In this document: positions 16,701 to 25,236 of the stretch, in pieces | Numbering within the stretch: the first letter of the stretch is position 1 | Layout: every line of letters begins with the position of its first letter | Assembly (NCBI GenBank): GCA_964561455.1 | Contig: CAZLPS010000012.1 | Coordinates: 3,148 to 67,147, forward strand | Length of the DNA: 64,000 nucleotides | Direction: 5' to 3' | From: JABDGR01 sp964561455 | GTDB lineage: Bacteria > Verrucomicrobiota > Verrucomicrobiia > Opitutales > JABDGR01 | The notes under the pieces: generated by a model | What the model saw: only the letters and a program-made list of their open reading frames with translations | Databases searched by the model: none | Told to the model about the DNA's origin: nothing | Translations under genes and position numbers: made by a program

Positions 16701-17372
16701 TTAACTCTTCCGCCCGCTGCTAAAGCGGGCGACCAGCACCACCAGCACCACCACCACGAGCGCGATACCGGTATATTGGCCAATCTGATAGCCAATCTTA
16801 TCCGATTCGGTCGCCCCACTGGCTGGCACCGCGGGAACCACCGGCGGTTTGAGAAACCGGAAACTGGCAAAACTTTTTTGAATGTCAGGCTCGAGGTCCG
16901 CCGCCCCGGCAGCGCTCAACGCCTGCAACTCATAAGTCTTCCCGTCGGCCAGCAGGGTCAGCCCCAGGGATGAGAGGGATTTGCCGTTGGCCGGTACCGG
17001 ACGCAAACTTTCATAGGCCCTGACTCCCGCGGCTTGCACAAACTTGCCCCAAATCCGTTTACCCGCCCCACTGGATTCAACTCCCGCTTCAAAATTGGTC
17101 ACAAATCTATCGTCGAGTGGACCCGCTTCCCTCGCATTCGGGACCACCAGCATGATTAGCTCGGTGTTGTCGGCGTTGCGAAAGGCCGTCACAATTTTGC
17201 CACCGGACAATGGCGGGAGATCGCTTTTCAATTGCCATCCCTCCGGCGGGGTGAAGGCGCAGTTGTAATCCGCGAACACCTGTTCATCCGCCCGCGCTGC
17301 ACTCACCAAGCCTGCCAGCAGCAACAGCCAGACGGCAAACTGCCAATTTCTGCGAATGACCCGATTGGACAT
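16701..17372 (-). CDS. Exported single-pass membrane protein, unknown function
   Basis: 223 residues. A signal peptide (about 1-28, cleavage after SAARA) precedes a soluble domain containing YNCAFTPPEGWQLKSDLPP, a motif of many verrucomicrobial exported proteins of the PsbP/DUF1795-like type in which a small domain starts with F..P.GW. A C-terminal helix at about 196-215 (TGIALVVVVLVVLVARF) anchors it, and a basic tail (SSGRKS) faces the cytoplasm. It is convergent with the hydrolase gene. The function is not known. Confidence 0.75.
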   Translation of the reverse strand: MSNRVIRRNWQFAVWLLLLAGLVSAARADEQVFADYNCAFTPPEGWQLKSDLPPLSGGKIVTAFRNADNTELIMLVVPNAREAGPLDDRFVTNFEAGVESSGAGKRIWGKFVQAAGVRAYESLRPVPANGKSLSSLGLTLLADGKTYELQALSAAGAADLEPDIQKSFASFRFLKPPVVPAVPASGATESDKIGYQIGQYTGIALVVVVLVVLVARFSSGRKS

Positions 17373-17710
17373 GGATTATTGGGAAACGCCCAAACTATCG
17401 CGTTTACTCCTGCTGGCAATCCCGGACTGCCGGTGCCCGGGGGAGCCTGAATTCGGGCGCCAAACCACGCCGCCGCGCAATGCATTATAAACACCGCCCG
17501 CTTTTACACCCCCAATTGGCTCGACTATCCGAGACATAACTTTTACACAAATAACCTTAACAATCCGCGTTCCGTAGCGTCTTTATTGTAAATGGGTATA
17601 TACTGTTGGGATCATGAAGGCCGCCGGTAACAAAGCGGCCTTTCTGCTGTATATACTCTTACCAGAACCCGGGCCAGCAGTTCCTCTTCGTCCTTCGCCC
17701 ACTTATTTTC
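17373..17710. other. Intergenic region before the first repeat protein
   Basis: These 338 bases hold no gene. The first part is ordinary sequence upstream of the minus-strand gene. The last 120 bases hold a hairpin with outer GTATATAC arms (17596-17656) directly before the 1,171-residue protein. No word repeats of the kinds seen elsewhere occur here. Confidence 0.6.
17596..17656 (+). promoter_or_regulatory. Hairpin with GTATATAC outer arms
   Basis: The inner stem AAGGCCGC/GCGGCCTT (17617-17642, loop CGGTAACAAA) is followed by TTCTG. The outer, self-complementary GTATATAC occurs on both sides (17596-17603 and 17649-17656). It lies 55 bases before the ATG at 17711. It could be a terminator or attenuator in the leader, or an operator; the T-run is too short to decide. 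Confidence 0.45.
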
Positions 17711-20700
17711 ATGAAAAAACTCCGTAAAACCCTGTTGCTTGTACTCACGGCCTTCATCGGCGGTTCGGCGCTGGGTTACTTCGTCCTCGCCCAGTACAAA
17801 CCGGCGGCCAAGGGAAAAGTCACCGTTCGTTCGCTCCTCCGGCATACCGGGCAGCAGGACCTCCCGCCGCTTGCCCCCGCCCCCGTCGCATGGGATGCCG
17901 CCAGCCCCCTCGGCAAAGCTCTTGCCGGCTCCACGGAACTCGTACGCTGCCAGGCCGTGGACGCTCTCGTGGCGCAAACCTCCGTTGCCGACTTGGCTGC
18001 CTTGCTGAATCAGGCCGTCTCCGCCCCGCGCACGTCTGACCGCAACTATGTCCGCACCCGCGCCTATGCCAAATGGGTCGCTTCCGATCCGCAGAAGGCC
18101 CTGGCCCACGCCCACGCCCAGGAACAATTCGAAGGTGACAACGCACTGATGCGGTATGTCTTCAATGCTTGGGCGGAAATTGCCCCCAAGGAAGCTCTCG
18201 TCGCCGCCCAAGGGCTAGACACCTTGGGCCGCCGCACCAGCAATATCAGCAACGTACTCAATGCTTGGGTGCAGACCGACGCTGTGGCCGCCACAGAAGC
18301 CGCCCTTGCGCTTCCGCCCGCCGATTACAACAACGGCAACCACCTCAACGGCCTCTTCAATGCTTGGGCCCGCCGAGACCCCGCCACCGCCTTTAACGCC
18401 GCCATGAAGATTGAACAGCCCACCGACCATTCTGAAGCCCTCCGCGGCGTCATGGAGGCGTGGAGCAAAATTGACCCCAAGTCCGCCTGGAGCGCGCTGG
18501 AACGCGAGCCCCATCCGCAAGTTCGCCGCAATATGATGGGCAGCCTTCTTTCCGACGAAGCCCGCCTCGACCCCCAAGCCGCCTACGAACATCTCAAAGA
18601 TTTGCCCGATGCCCGCGATGCCACTAATATTTGGAATCGCGTGTTTGCCGCCTGGGCCACCCGCAGCCCAACTGACGCCCTTGCCGCCGCCAAGGAAATC
18701 AGCCACGAAAACCTCCGTAATGCCGCCTTCTCCGGCATCTTCCAGTTCTGGGCCCAATATCAGCCGGATAACGCCCTTAAAGCCATCATGGATCTCCCCG
18801 TCCTCGCCCAGCGCGCCGTCGTCGTGGACCTTGCCACCAATTTGGTGGACACCGACCCCGACGCCGCCATGAAGCTCCTCGCCGCCGTTCCCCTCGGCAA
18901 CAATAACAACTACCAATATAACAACATCTTTGACCGCTGGGCCAAGCGCGATCCCCTCGCCGCGTTCAATGCCGCCATGAAGCTCAAAGGCATCAACAAT
19001 CGCGACAACGCCCTCCGCGCCGTCTTTCAGGAATGGATTTTGTTTGACGATGACACCATGTTATCCGCCGTCGCCAAACTCCCCGCCGGCCAAACCCGCA
19101 ACAACATCGTCAGCCAAATTGCCGGGACCCTCGCCCAGACCGACCCATCCGCCGCCCTTGCCCTGCTTGACCAGCTTGGCGGAACCGGTGTTTCGCGGAA
19201 TTCCAACATCTATAATCAAGTCTTCGCCTCCTGGGCCCAAAACGATCCCCAAGCCGCCCTCGCCGCCGCCGCGGCCCTGCCGCTCGCCAAAGGCGGCCGC
19301 CAAGCGATTCAAGGCGTCTTCCAGACGTGGATGCAAAACGACTCCGCCTCCGCCATCGAAGCCGTGCAGAACATTGACAACGCCACCCTGCGCCGCGACA
19401 TCATTCAAAACACCGTCCAGCAAATGGCCTGGCGCGATCCCGAGCACGCCGTCGAGCTTTTGCAAACTCCCGGCATGATGACCGGCCTCAACCAGCCATG
19501 GATATGGAATCAGGTCTATTCCCAATGGGCGCAAAACGACCCGCAAGCCGCCCTCAAAAGCGCCGGCGCCATCACCAATACCCAGGCCCGTGATCAAGCC
19601 ATCTCCGGCCTTTACAGTGGTTGGGCCCAACAAGACCCCGACGCCGCATTTGCTTCGCTCGGCAATATCACCAATGCCCAAACCCGCCGCAACGCCCAAA
19701 ACAACGTCCTCAGCAACATGGCCAACCGCGATCCGCAAGGCACGCTCACCTTGTTGCAAAGCCTCCCCCTCGCCCAACAAGACCCCAACTCCTATAATAA
19801 CATTTTCAATCAATGGGCTAATCAGGATCCCGCAGGCGCCGCCGCCAATGCCGCCGCCCTCGGCGTCGGCCGCGCCCGCACCAACGCCCTCCAGGCCGTC
19901 GCCGGCCAGTGGGCCAACGCCGATCCCCAGGCCGCTCTCGATTGGGCCAGTGGACTCCAGGGCACCGAGCGCAACAACGCCCTCGGCAGCGTCATTGGCA
20001 GCATGTCGAATCAGGACCCCGAGGCCGCCGCCGCCGCGCTGGATCAAATGCCAGACAGCAACCGCCGCAGCTCCCTTGTTCAGCAAATCGCCATGAATTG
20101 GGCCAACACCGATCCCGCCGCCGCCCTCTCCTGGGTCGAGACCGCTGCCGGCGGCGGCGCCTACGACAGCGCTGTCACCCAGATCATCAGCCGCCTGAGC
20201 GATAGCGACCCGGTCGCCGCCTCCAATTACATCGCCCAAATGGAAGACGGCAACGCCAAGAGCAATTCCATTTCCAATCTCGCCCGCTCCTGGGCCCAAA
20301 ATGACACCCAGGCCGCACTCGCCTGGGTCCAGCAATTGCCCTCCGACAGCAACCAGGATCTGCAAACCCGCAAGAGTGCCTACCAAAATGTCCTCGACAC
20401 CTGGGCCAATTCCGACCCCGCCGCCGCCGCCAATTATTTGCAGAATGTCTCGCCCGACGACGCCAACCTTAGCAGCGTGGCCAACAATCTTGCCCGCGTT
20501 TGGGCGCAGACCGACCCCAACGCCGCCCTCCAGTGGGCCAACAGTCTGCAGGACCCCGCCATGCATAACGCCGCGCTCAGCACTGCCGTCACCCAACTCG
20601 CGAACGCCGACCCGCAGTCCGCCCTCACCTATGCCGAGCAGCTTCCTGCTGGCGACAGCCGCAATCAAAACGTCGGCAGCGTCATCGGCATCTGGAGCAA

Positions 20701-21226
20701 CCAGGATCCCGCCAAGGCCGCTGACCTTCTCCAAACCAGCAATCTCTCCGGTGCCGCGCTTACCAGCGCCGTCGGCTCCATCGCCAATAACTGGTTGCGC
20801 GACAATCCCTCCGCAGCGTCCTCCTGGATTAACACGCTGCCCGGCGGCGACGCACGCGACACCGCCGTCTCCCGCCTTGTTACCACCCAGGCCACCAATG
20901 ACCCCGCTTCCGCTTTTAATTGGGCCGCCACCATCAGCAACGACTCCCAGCGCGCCAGCTCCATCCGTAGTGTCACCACCCAGTGGGCCAACAAAGACCC
21001 CGCCGGGGCCATGAACGCCATTCAAACTGTCCAGGGCATCACCGACCAGCAGCGCACCCAAATGATGACCTCCGTCCAAACCCAGATTGATGCCCAGCAG
21101 CGATCCAGCGCACCCGCAGCCTTGACCACCACCGGCCCCAACGCGCCCGCCGCGCCGCCTCCGCCCTCCCGCCCCACCACGACCCGGACCAGCAACGGCG
21201 CCACCATCATCACCAGCGGGCAGTAA
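17711..21226 (+). CDS. Membrane-anchored W..DP.AA repeat (alpha-solenoid-like) protein 1
   Basis: 1,171 residues. Residues 8-27 form a signal anchor (LLLVLTAFIGGSALGYFVLA). From about 60 to 1,120 the chain is built of roughly thirty repeats of about 35 residues with the pattern W(A)xxDPxAAxxxAxxLPxGxxRxxAxxxVxxxWA, for example WANADPQAALDWASGLQGTE. Such repeats probably form paired helices stacked as a solenoid with the Trp and Asp-Pro in the turns. The tail is Pro/Ser/Thr-rich. No enzyme motif is seen, so a binding or scaffolding role in the periplasm is the reasonable guess. The paralog at 21644 has the same plan, including the DQQRT stretch near the end of the repeats. The long antisense open frames are shadows. 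Confidence 0.85.
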   Translation: MKKLRKTLLLVLTAFIGGSALGYFVLAQYKPAAKGKVTVRSLLRHTGQQDLPPLAPAPVAWDAASPLGKALAGSTELVRCQAVDALVAQTSVADLAALLNQAVSAPRTSDRNYVRTRAYAKWVASDPQKALAHAHAQEQFEGDNALMRYVFNAWAEIAPKEALVAAQGLDTLGRRTSNISNVLNAWVQTDAVAATEAALALPPADYNNGNHLNGLFNAWARRDPATAFNAAMKIEQPTDHSEALRGVMEAWSKIDPKSAWSALEREPHPQVRRNMMGSLLSDEARLDPQAAYEHLKDLPDARDATNIWNRVFAAWATRSPTDALAAAKEISHENLRNAAFSGIFQFWAQYQPDNALKAIMDLPVLAQRAVVVDLATNLVDTDPDAAMKLLAAVPLGNNNNYQYNNIFDRWAKRDPLAAFNAAMKLKGINNRDNALRAVFQEWILFDDDTMLSAVAKLPAGQTRNNIVSQIAGTLAQTDPSAALALLDQLGGTGVSRNSNIYNQVFASWAQNDPQAALAAAAALPLAKGGRQAIQGVFQTWMQNDSASAIEAVQNIDNATLRRDIIQNTVQQMAWRDPEHAVELLQTPGMMTGLNQPWIWNQVYSQWAQNDPQAALKSAGAITNTQARDQAISGLYSGWAQQDPDAAFASLGNITNAQTRRNAQNNVLSNMANRDPQGTLTLLQSLPLAQQDPNSYNNIFNQWANQDPAGAAANAAALGVGRARTNALQAVAGQWANADPQAALDWASGLQGTERNNALGSVIGSMSNQDPEAAAAALDQMPDSNRRSSLVQQIAMNWANTDPAAALSWVETAAGGGAYDSAVTQIISRLSDSDPVAASNYIAQMEDGNAKSNSISNLARSWAQNDTQAALAWVQQLPSDSNQDLQTRKSAYQNVLDTWANSDPAAAANYLQNVSPDDANLSSVANNLARVWAQTDPNAALQWANSLQDPAMHNAALSTAVTQLANADPQSALTYAEQLPAGDSRNQNVGSVIGIWSNQDPAKAADLLQTSNLSGAALTSAVGSIANNWLRDNPSAASSWINTLPGGDARDTAVSRLVTTQATNDPASAFNWAATISNDSQRASSIRSVTTQWANKDPAGAMNAIQTVQGITDQQRTQMMTSVQTQIDAQQRSSAPAALTTTGPNAPAAPPPPSRPTTTRTSNGATIITSGQ

Positions 21227-21290
21227 TTAGAGTCGGTGGCGGAAATCTCGATAAATGATTTGGGAATGCGTATGCAAGAGGCCGAACGGG

Positions 21291-21497
21291 TCAGGATTCC
21301 AAGTGAAGGCGAATGAAGTCATCGGGATTTATCGGCTTGGTCTTATAGCCGGCGGATTTTAAGGCGGCAAAATGCCGGCCTTCCGTGACGAGGAAATCCG
21401 CATTCGCAGCGACGTCCAAACAAACGATCATGCCGGATGTTGTTGGGACCGGAGTTGCCGAACGAGTTCGGGGATGCGCCGCCCCATCCTTGAACAT
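21291..21497 (-). pseudogene. Remnant of a PIN-domain toxin (VapC-like)
   Basis: The 68-codon frame ends with DVAANADFLVTEGRHFAAL and INPDDFIRLHLES, which is the C-terminal third of a PIN-domain RNase toxin (the usual A..ADFLVT.D..F..L pattern). The N-terminal two thirds with the first catalytic Asp (I.D.N) are absent; the first 25 codons are unrelated and run into a leader repeat. No antitoxin gene is beside it. It is most likely a decayed toxin-antitoxin locus in the gap between the two repeat-protein genes. Confidence 0.65.
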
Positions 21498-21530
21498 TAA
21501 GCGTTAAACATTAAACGTTAAACGTTCCGC
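21492..21530 (+). repeat. AACGTT-type leader repeat
   Basis: AACATTAAGCGTTAAACATT followed by AAACGTTAAACGTTCCG: four units in gene orientation, about 115 bases before repeat protein 2. It is among the most regular members of the family. Confidence 0.75.
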
Positions 21531-21643
21531 TGCCGCCGCTTCCCCCGCGCCCGCTCTTTCGGCCGGAAAATATCAGTGGCGAAAATCGCCGGTTGTCGTA
21601 CTGTGTCTTAGGCCCGGTTCGGGCATCTTTAATTTCCCCATTT

Positions 21644-24600
21644 ATGAAGATTTCCCCCACCCCGTCCCGCCTGAGGCGCGCCCGCACGCCGATCTTCGCC
21701 GCTGTTTTCGCCGCCGCCGCTTTTGCCGCCGGCTGGCATTTCAGTCCGGGGCCCGCCCGCCCCGCCGCCACGGTCACCGCCAATCGCCGGGCCCTGGCGA
21801 AATCTCCCCGCGCGGAACCGATAGCGCCCCCACCGGTCGCCCCCAAACTTCCGCCGTGGGACAGCGGCACCCCGTTGGCCGGGGCGCTGGTGGCGGCAAC
21901 GTCCGCGGAACGTCTCGTCAACGCCCAAGCCCTCGTGGGCCAAACTTCGGTCAAAGATTTGGCGGCATTGCTGGACCAGGCCGCGAGCGCCCCCCGCCAG
22001 CAGGATCGGGCGCTGGTCCGGCAATTGGCCTATGCCAAATGGGCTGAGGCTGATCCCGCCGCCGCCCTCAAACACGCTGAAGCCACGGAACAATTACTCG
22101 GCGCCATTCCCACGATGGAAAACATGGGCGAAGGCGATTCCGGCTCTCGACTCAGCCCGGGGGATGAAACCCTGACCGCCTTCGCCCTCAAACCCTGGGC
22201 CGAACACGACCCCAAGGCGGCCCTGGCGGCGGCCCGCTCCCTCGGCACGTTTTCGCGCCGCGCGACCGGCATCAAGGCCGTCCTCACCGCTTGGGCACAA
22301 AGCGACCCGGCCGCGGCGGTCGCCACCGCGATGGCCTTGCCGGCGGTGGAGTTGCAGGGGGAGCCATCGAGCGACTTGTTTGCCATTTGGGCCGCCCGCA
22401 ATCCACCGGAAGCCTATGCCGCCGCCAACCGCCTCACGGATAATGGCAATATTCGCCACGATGCGCTGACCGCGGTGATCAATGCCTGGGCCGAAAGCGA
22501 TCCCGCCGCCGCGGAAGTCGCCGCCCAGCGCGAAGAGAATCCCAACATCCGCCGCGATTTAAACGGGGTCTTGATCGTGGCGGCGGCGCGGCTCGACCCC
22601 AAATCCGCCTACGCGCGCCTGCAAACCCTTTCCGACGCCGACATCGGCCTCCAGACCTGGCGGTCATTTTTCAGTGCCTGGGCGGAGCGGAATCCCGCGG
22701 AGGCCGTGGCCGCCGCCATGGCGTTACCCCAAAGCTCCCACCGCCAGTTGGCGTTGCAGGGCGCGCTCGATTTCTGGGCGCAATATCAACCCGAAGCCGC
22801 CATGGCGGTGATTCTCAGACTCGATCAGGCCGAGCGCAAGCAGCTGGTCACCTCCATTGCGCTGGCGCTGGTTGACACCGATCCGGCCGCCGCCGTCAGC
22901 TTCTGGGAAAGCAATCATGGCGGCCAAAGCTGGACCATTAACCAGATCATGAACCGCTGGGCCGCGCGCGATCCGGAAGCCGCGTTTGACGCCGCGCTGA
23001 AACTCAAGCGCGCCGGCGAACGGCAGGATGCGGTGGAGGGTGTCATTGGCACATGGATCGAAATTGACCAAAACGCCGCCATGGCGGCGCTCAGCCGCAT
23101 CAAGGACGCCAAACTCAAACGCAGCGCCGTGGCCGAAATCGCCGGATCCCTCGCCCAAACCGACCCACAGGAAGCCCTCACGCTGCTCGACCAATCCAAG
23201 GTTTACTCCGAGGACAGTTGGTACTATGAAAGAGTCTTCTCAACGTGGGCGGATTCCGATCCCCAGGGCGCCCTCGCCGCCGCCCTGCAAATTCCCAAAA
23301 ATCGCGGCGGCAGCCAGGCCGTCTCCGGCGTCTTCAATGCCTGGGTCGGCATGGATTCCGATGCGGCGCTGGCCGCATTCAAAGACATTCAGAGCCCCGC
23401 CATCCGCAATAGCGTCTTGCGAAGCATCGGCTGGCAACTCGCCTATTACAATCCGGACAAGGCCGTCGAATTCCTGCAATCCGGCAACATTTCCAGCGGC
23501 CAGGAGCCCTGGATGTGGCAGAATGTTTTTGACAGTTGGGCGCGGTCCGACCCGGAAGCCGCGCTCGCCAAAGCCCAAACCATTACGAAGGTGGGCGACA
23601 AGGAACGGGCGCTCACTGGGGTTTTTGAGCAATGGGCTCAGACCGACCCCAACGCCGCGCTTGCGGCGCTGGACCAGGTTCCGAACTCCGACGTGCGCCG
23701 CGATGCCCAAAAAAACATCGTTGGCTCCCTGGCCAATGAAGATCCGCAGTCAGCGCTCAATCTCCTCAAGAACCTGCCAGCCAGTTCCCAACAGGCCGAA
23801 TTATACAGCACCGTTTTCAATCAATGGGGTGGCAATGATCCGACCGTCGCCGCCAAAGCCGTCCTCGATCTTCCGCCGGGCAATTTGCGCAGCCAGGCCC
23901 TTGACGGCATGGTCAATGCCTGGTCCCAGAATGACCCGCAAGCCGCCATGGCCTGGGCCAACGATCTGCCGGAAGGCCGTGACCGCACCCGGGCGTTCGC
24001 CAGCGCCATCAACAACCTGGCCCAGGATGACGCCGCTTCCGCCATTCAATATTTGGACGCGATGCCCAGCGGCAAAGACCGCAACAGTACCATCAATTCC
24101 ATCGCCAAGTCGTGGGCCAACCAGGACCCCCAAGCCGCCGTCGCCTGGGTGGATGGCGTGGCCACCGGCGACACCTACGACAGTGCCATGCGCGCCGTCA
24201 CCGAACAGATGATTCAAAACGATCCCTCCGCCAGTGCCGACTTCGTCGCCGCGCTCGACCCCGGGCCCGCCCGCACGAACGCCATCCCCAATCTCGCCAG
24301 CAACCTCGCGCAAATTGATCCCAATGCCGCCATGATCTGGGTGCAGGCGCTGCCCACCTCCGACGGCGATACCCGCCGCGACGCGATTCAAAGCGTCCTC
24401 AGCACGTGGGCGGATTCCAATCCCGCCGCTGCGGCCGCTTACGTTTCCAAACTCACGGACGACCCCGACTTTGACACCATCGCCAGCAAGGTGGCGGACA
24501 GTTGGGCCGCCGCCGACCCGCAGGCCGCCCTCCAGTGGGCGCAGACCCTGCCGCCCGGCAAGGCCCAAGATTCCGCCGCCCGCGGCGCCCTCATCCAGCT

Positions 24601-25096
24601 CGCGGACAAGGATCCGACCGCCGCCTGGGATATCGCGGCCAATCTTCCCGCCGGCCAGGCCCGCGACCAGACCCTCGCGTCGGTCATTGGCACTTGGAGT
24701 AATGATGATCCCGCGCAAGCCGCACAGGCAGTCGCCGCGTTGGCCGATCAGGATCAATACACCGCCGCCATCACCGATGTCGCGAATAATTGGGTCCGCC
24801 TCGATCCGGTCGCCGCTTCGCAATGGATTCAGACTCTGGATTCCGGCAATGCGCGGGACGGCGCCGTGGAGAAACTCGTCTCGGCCGAAAGCAGCTACAG
24901 TCCCGAGACGACGTTCCAATGGGCCAACACCATTGACAATCCCAACACGCGGTATAACAGCCTCAAAACCGCGGTGACGGCGTGGGCCGCCAAGGATGTG
25001 GCCGCCGCGCAAACCGCCGTGCAATCCGCCAATCTGACCGACCAACAGCGCACCGATTTGAGCAAGGCGGTTCAAACCGTGGCCTCGAAGCATTGA
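21644..25096 (+). CDS. Membrane-anchored W..DP.AA repeat (alpha-solenoid-like) protein 2
   Basis: 1,150 residues from the ATG at 21644, which gives a signal anchor (RRARTPIFAAVFAAAAFAAG). The frame is open further upstream, but that part is not homologous to the paralog. It carries the same array of about thirty repeats of about 35 residues (for example WADSDPQGALAAALQIPKN and WAQTLPPGKAQDSAARGAL) as the protein encoded at 17711, in parallel order and ending in LTDQQRTDLSKAVQ. The tail is shorter, without the Pro-rich extension. The two genes are clearly a tandem duplication that has diverged. Here too a structural or binding function outside the membrane is inferred. A terminator-like palindrome follows at 25135. 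Confidence 0.85.
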   Translation: MKISPTPSRLRRARTPIFAAVFAAAAFAAGWHFSPGPARPAATVTANRRALAKSPRAEPIAPPPVAPKLPPWDSGTPLAGALVAATSAERLVNAQALVGQTSVKDLAALLDQAASAPRQQDRALVRQLAYAKWAEADPAAALKHAEATEQLLGAIPTMENMGEGDSGSRLSPGDETLTAFALKPWAEHDPKAALAAARSLGTFSRRATGIKAVLTAWAQSDPAAAVATAMALPAVELQGEPSSDLFAIWAARNPPEAYAAANRLTDNGNIRHDALTAVINAWAESDPAAAEVAAQREENPNIRRDLNGVLIVAAARLDPKSAYARLQTLSDADIGLQTWRSFFSAWAERNPAEAVAAAMALPQSSHRQLALQGALDFWAQYQPEAAMAVILRLDQAERKQLVTSIALALVDTDPAAAVSFWESNHGGQSWTINQIMNRWAARDPEAAFDAALKLKRAGERQDAVEGVIGTWIEIDQNAAMAALSRIKDAKLKRSAVAEIAGSLAQTDPQEALTLLDQSKVYSEDSWYYERVFSTWADSDPQGALAAALQIPKNRGGSQAVSGVFNAWVGMDSDAALAAFKDIQSPAIRNSVLRSIGWQLAYYNPDKAVEFLQSGNISSGQEPWMWQNVFDSWARSDPEAALAKAQTITKVGDKERALTGVFEQWAQTDPNAALAALDQVPNSDVRRDAQKNIVGSLANEDPQSALNLLKNLPASSQQAELYSTVFNQWGGNDPTVAAKAVLDLPPGNLRSQALDGMVNAWSQNDPQAAMAWANDLPEGRDRTRAFASAINNLAQDDAASAIQYLDAMPSGKDRNSTINSIAKSWANQDPQAAVAWVDGVATGDTYDSAMRAVTEQMIQNDPSASADFVAALDPGPARTNAIPNLASNLAQIDPNAAMIWVQALPTSDGDTRRDAIQSVLSTWADSNPAAAAAYVSKLTDDPDFDTIASKVADSWAAADPQAALQWAQTLPPGKAQDSAARGALIQLADKDPTAAWDIAANLPAGQARDQTLASVIGTWSNDDPAQAAQAVAALADQDQYTAAITDVANNWVRLDPVAASQWIQTLDSGNARDGAVEKLVSAESSYSPETTFQWANTIDNPNTRYNSLKTAVTAWAAKDVAAAQTAVQSANLTDQQRTDLSKAVQTVASKH

Positions 25097-25134
25097 GCGG
25101 AAGTTGTTCCAGCGCTTCGGAAATTCCCGAAAAC

Positions 25135-25155
25135 GGGCGCAGCAAGACTGCGCCC
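25135..25155. repeat. Copy of the GGCGCAGCAAGACTGCGCC palindrome
   Basis: A perfect inverted repeat with an eight-base stem and AAG at the loop, identical over 21 bases to 5047-5067. It lies between two convergent genes and may serve as a two-way terminator or be part of a dispersed palindromic element. Confidence 0.7.
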
Positions 25156-25236
25156 CATCCGGCCAAAGCGGACCATCTCCAAATCAAAAACTCGGCCGTG
25201 CGCCCGTGGATACTCCCCGCTCCCTGCTCCCCGCTC

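Noticed and set aside
17611..17656. tRNA gene at the hairpin before repeat protein 1
   Set aside because: It has only one main stem and no T-loop or anticodon arm; it is too short.
19061..21079. Antisense open frame of 672 codons under repeat protein 1
   Set aside because: A Gly/Val-rich shadow produced by the regular repeats on the other strand; it has no start context and mirrors the repeat period.
23801..25093. Antisense open frame of 430 codons under repeat protein 2
   Set aside because: Same reason as for the first repeat protein.
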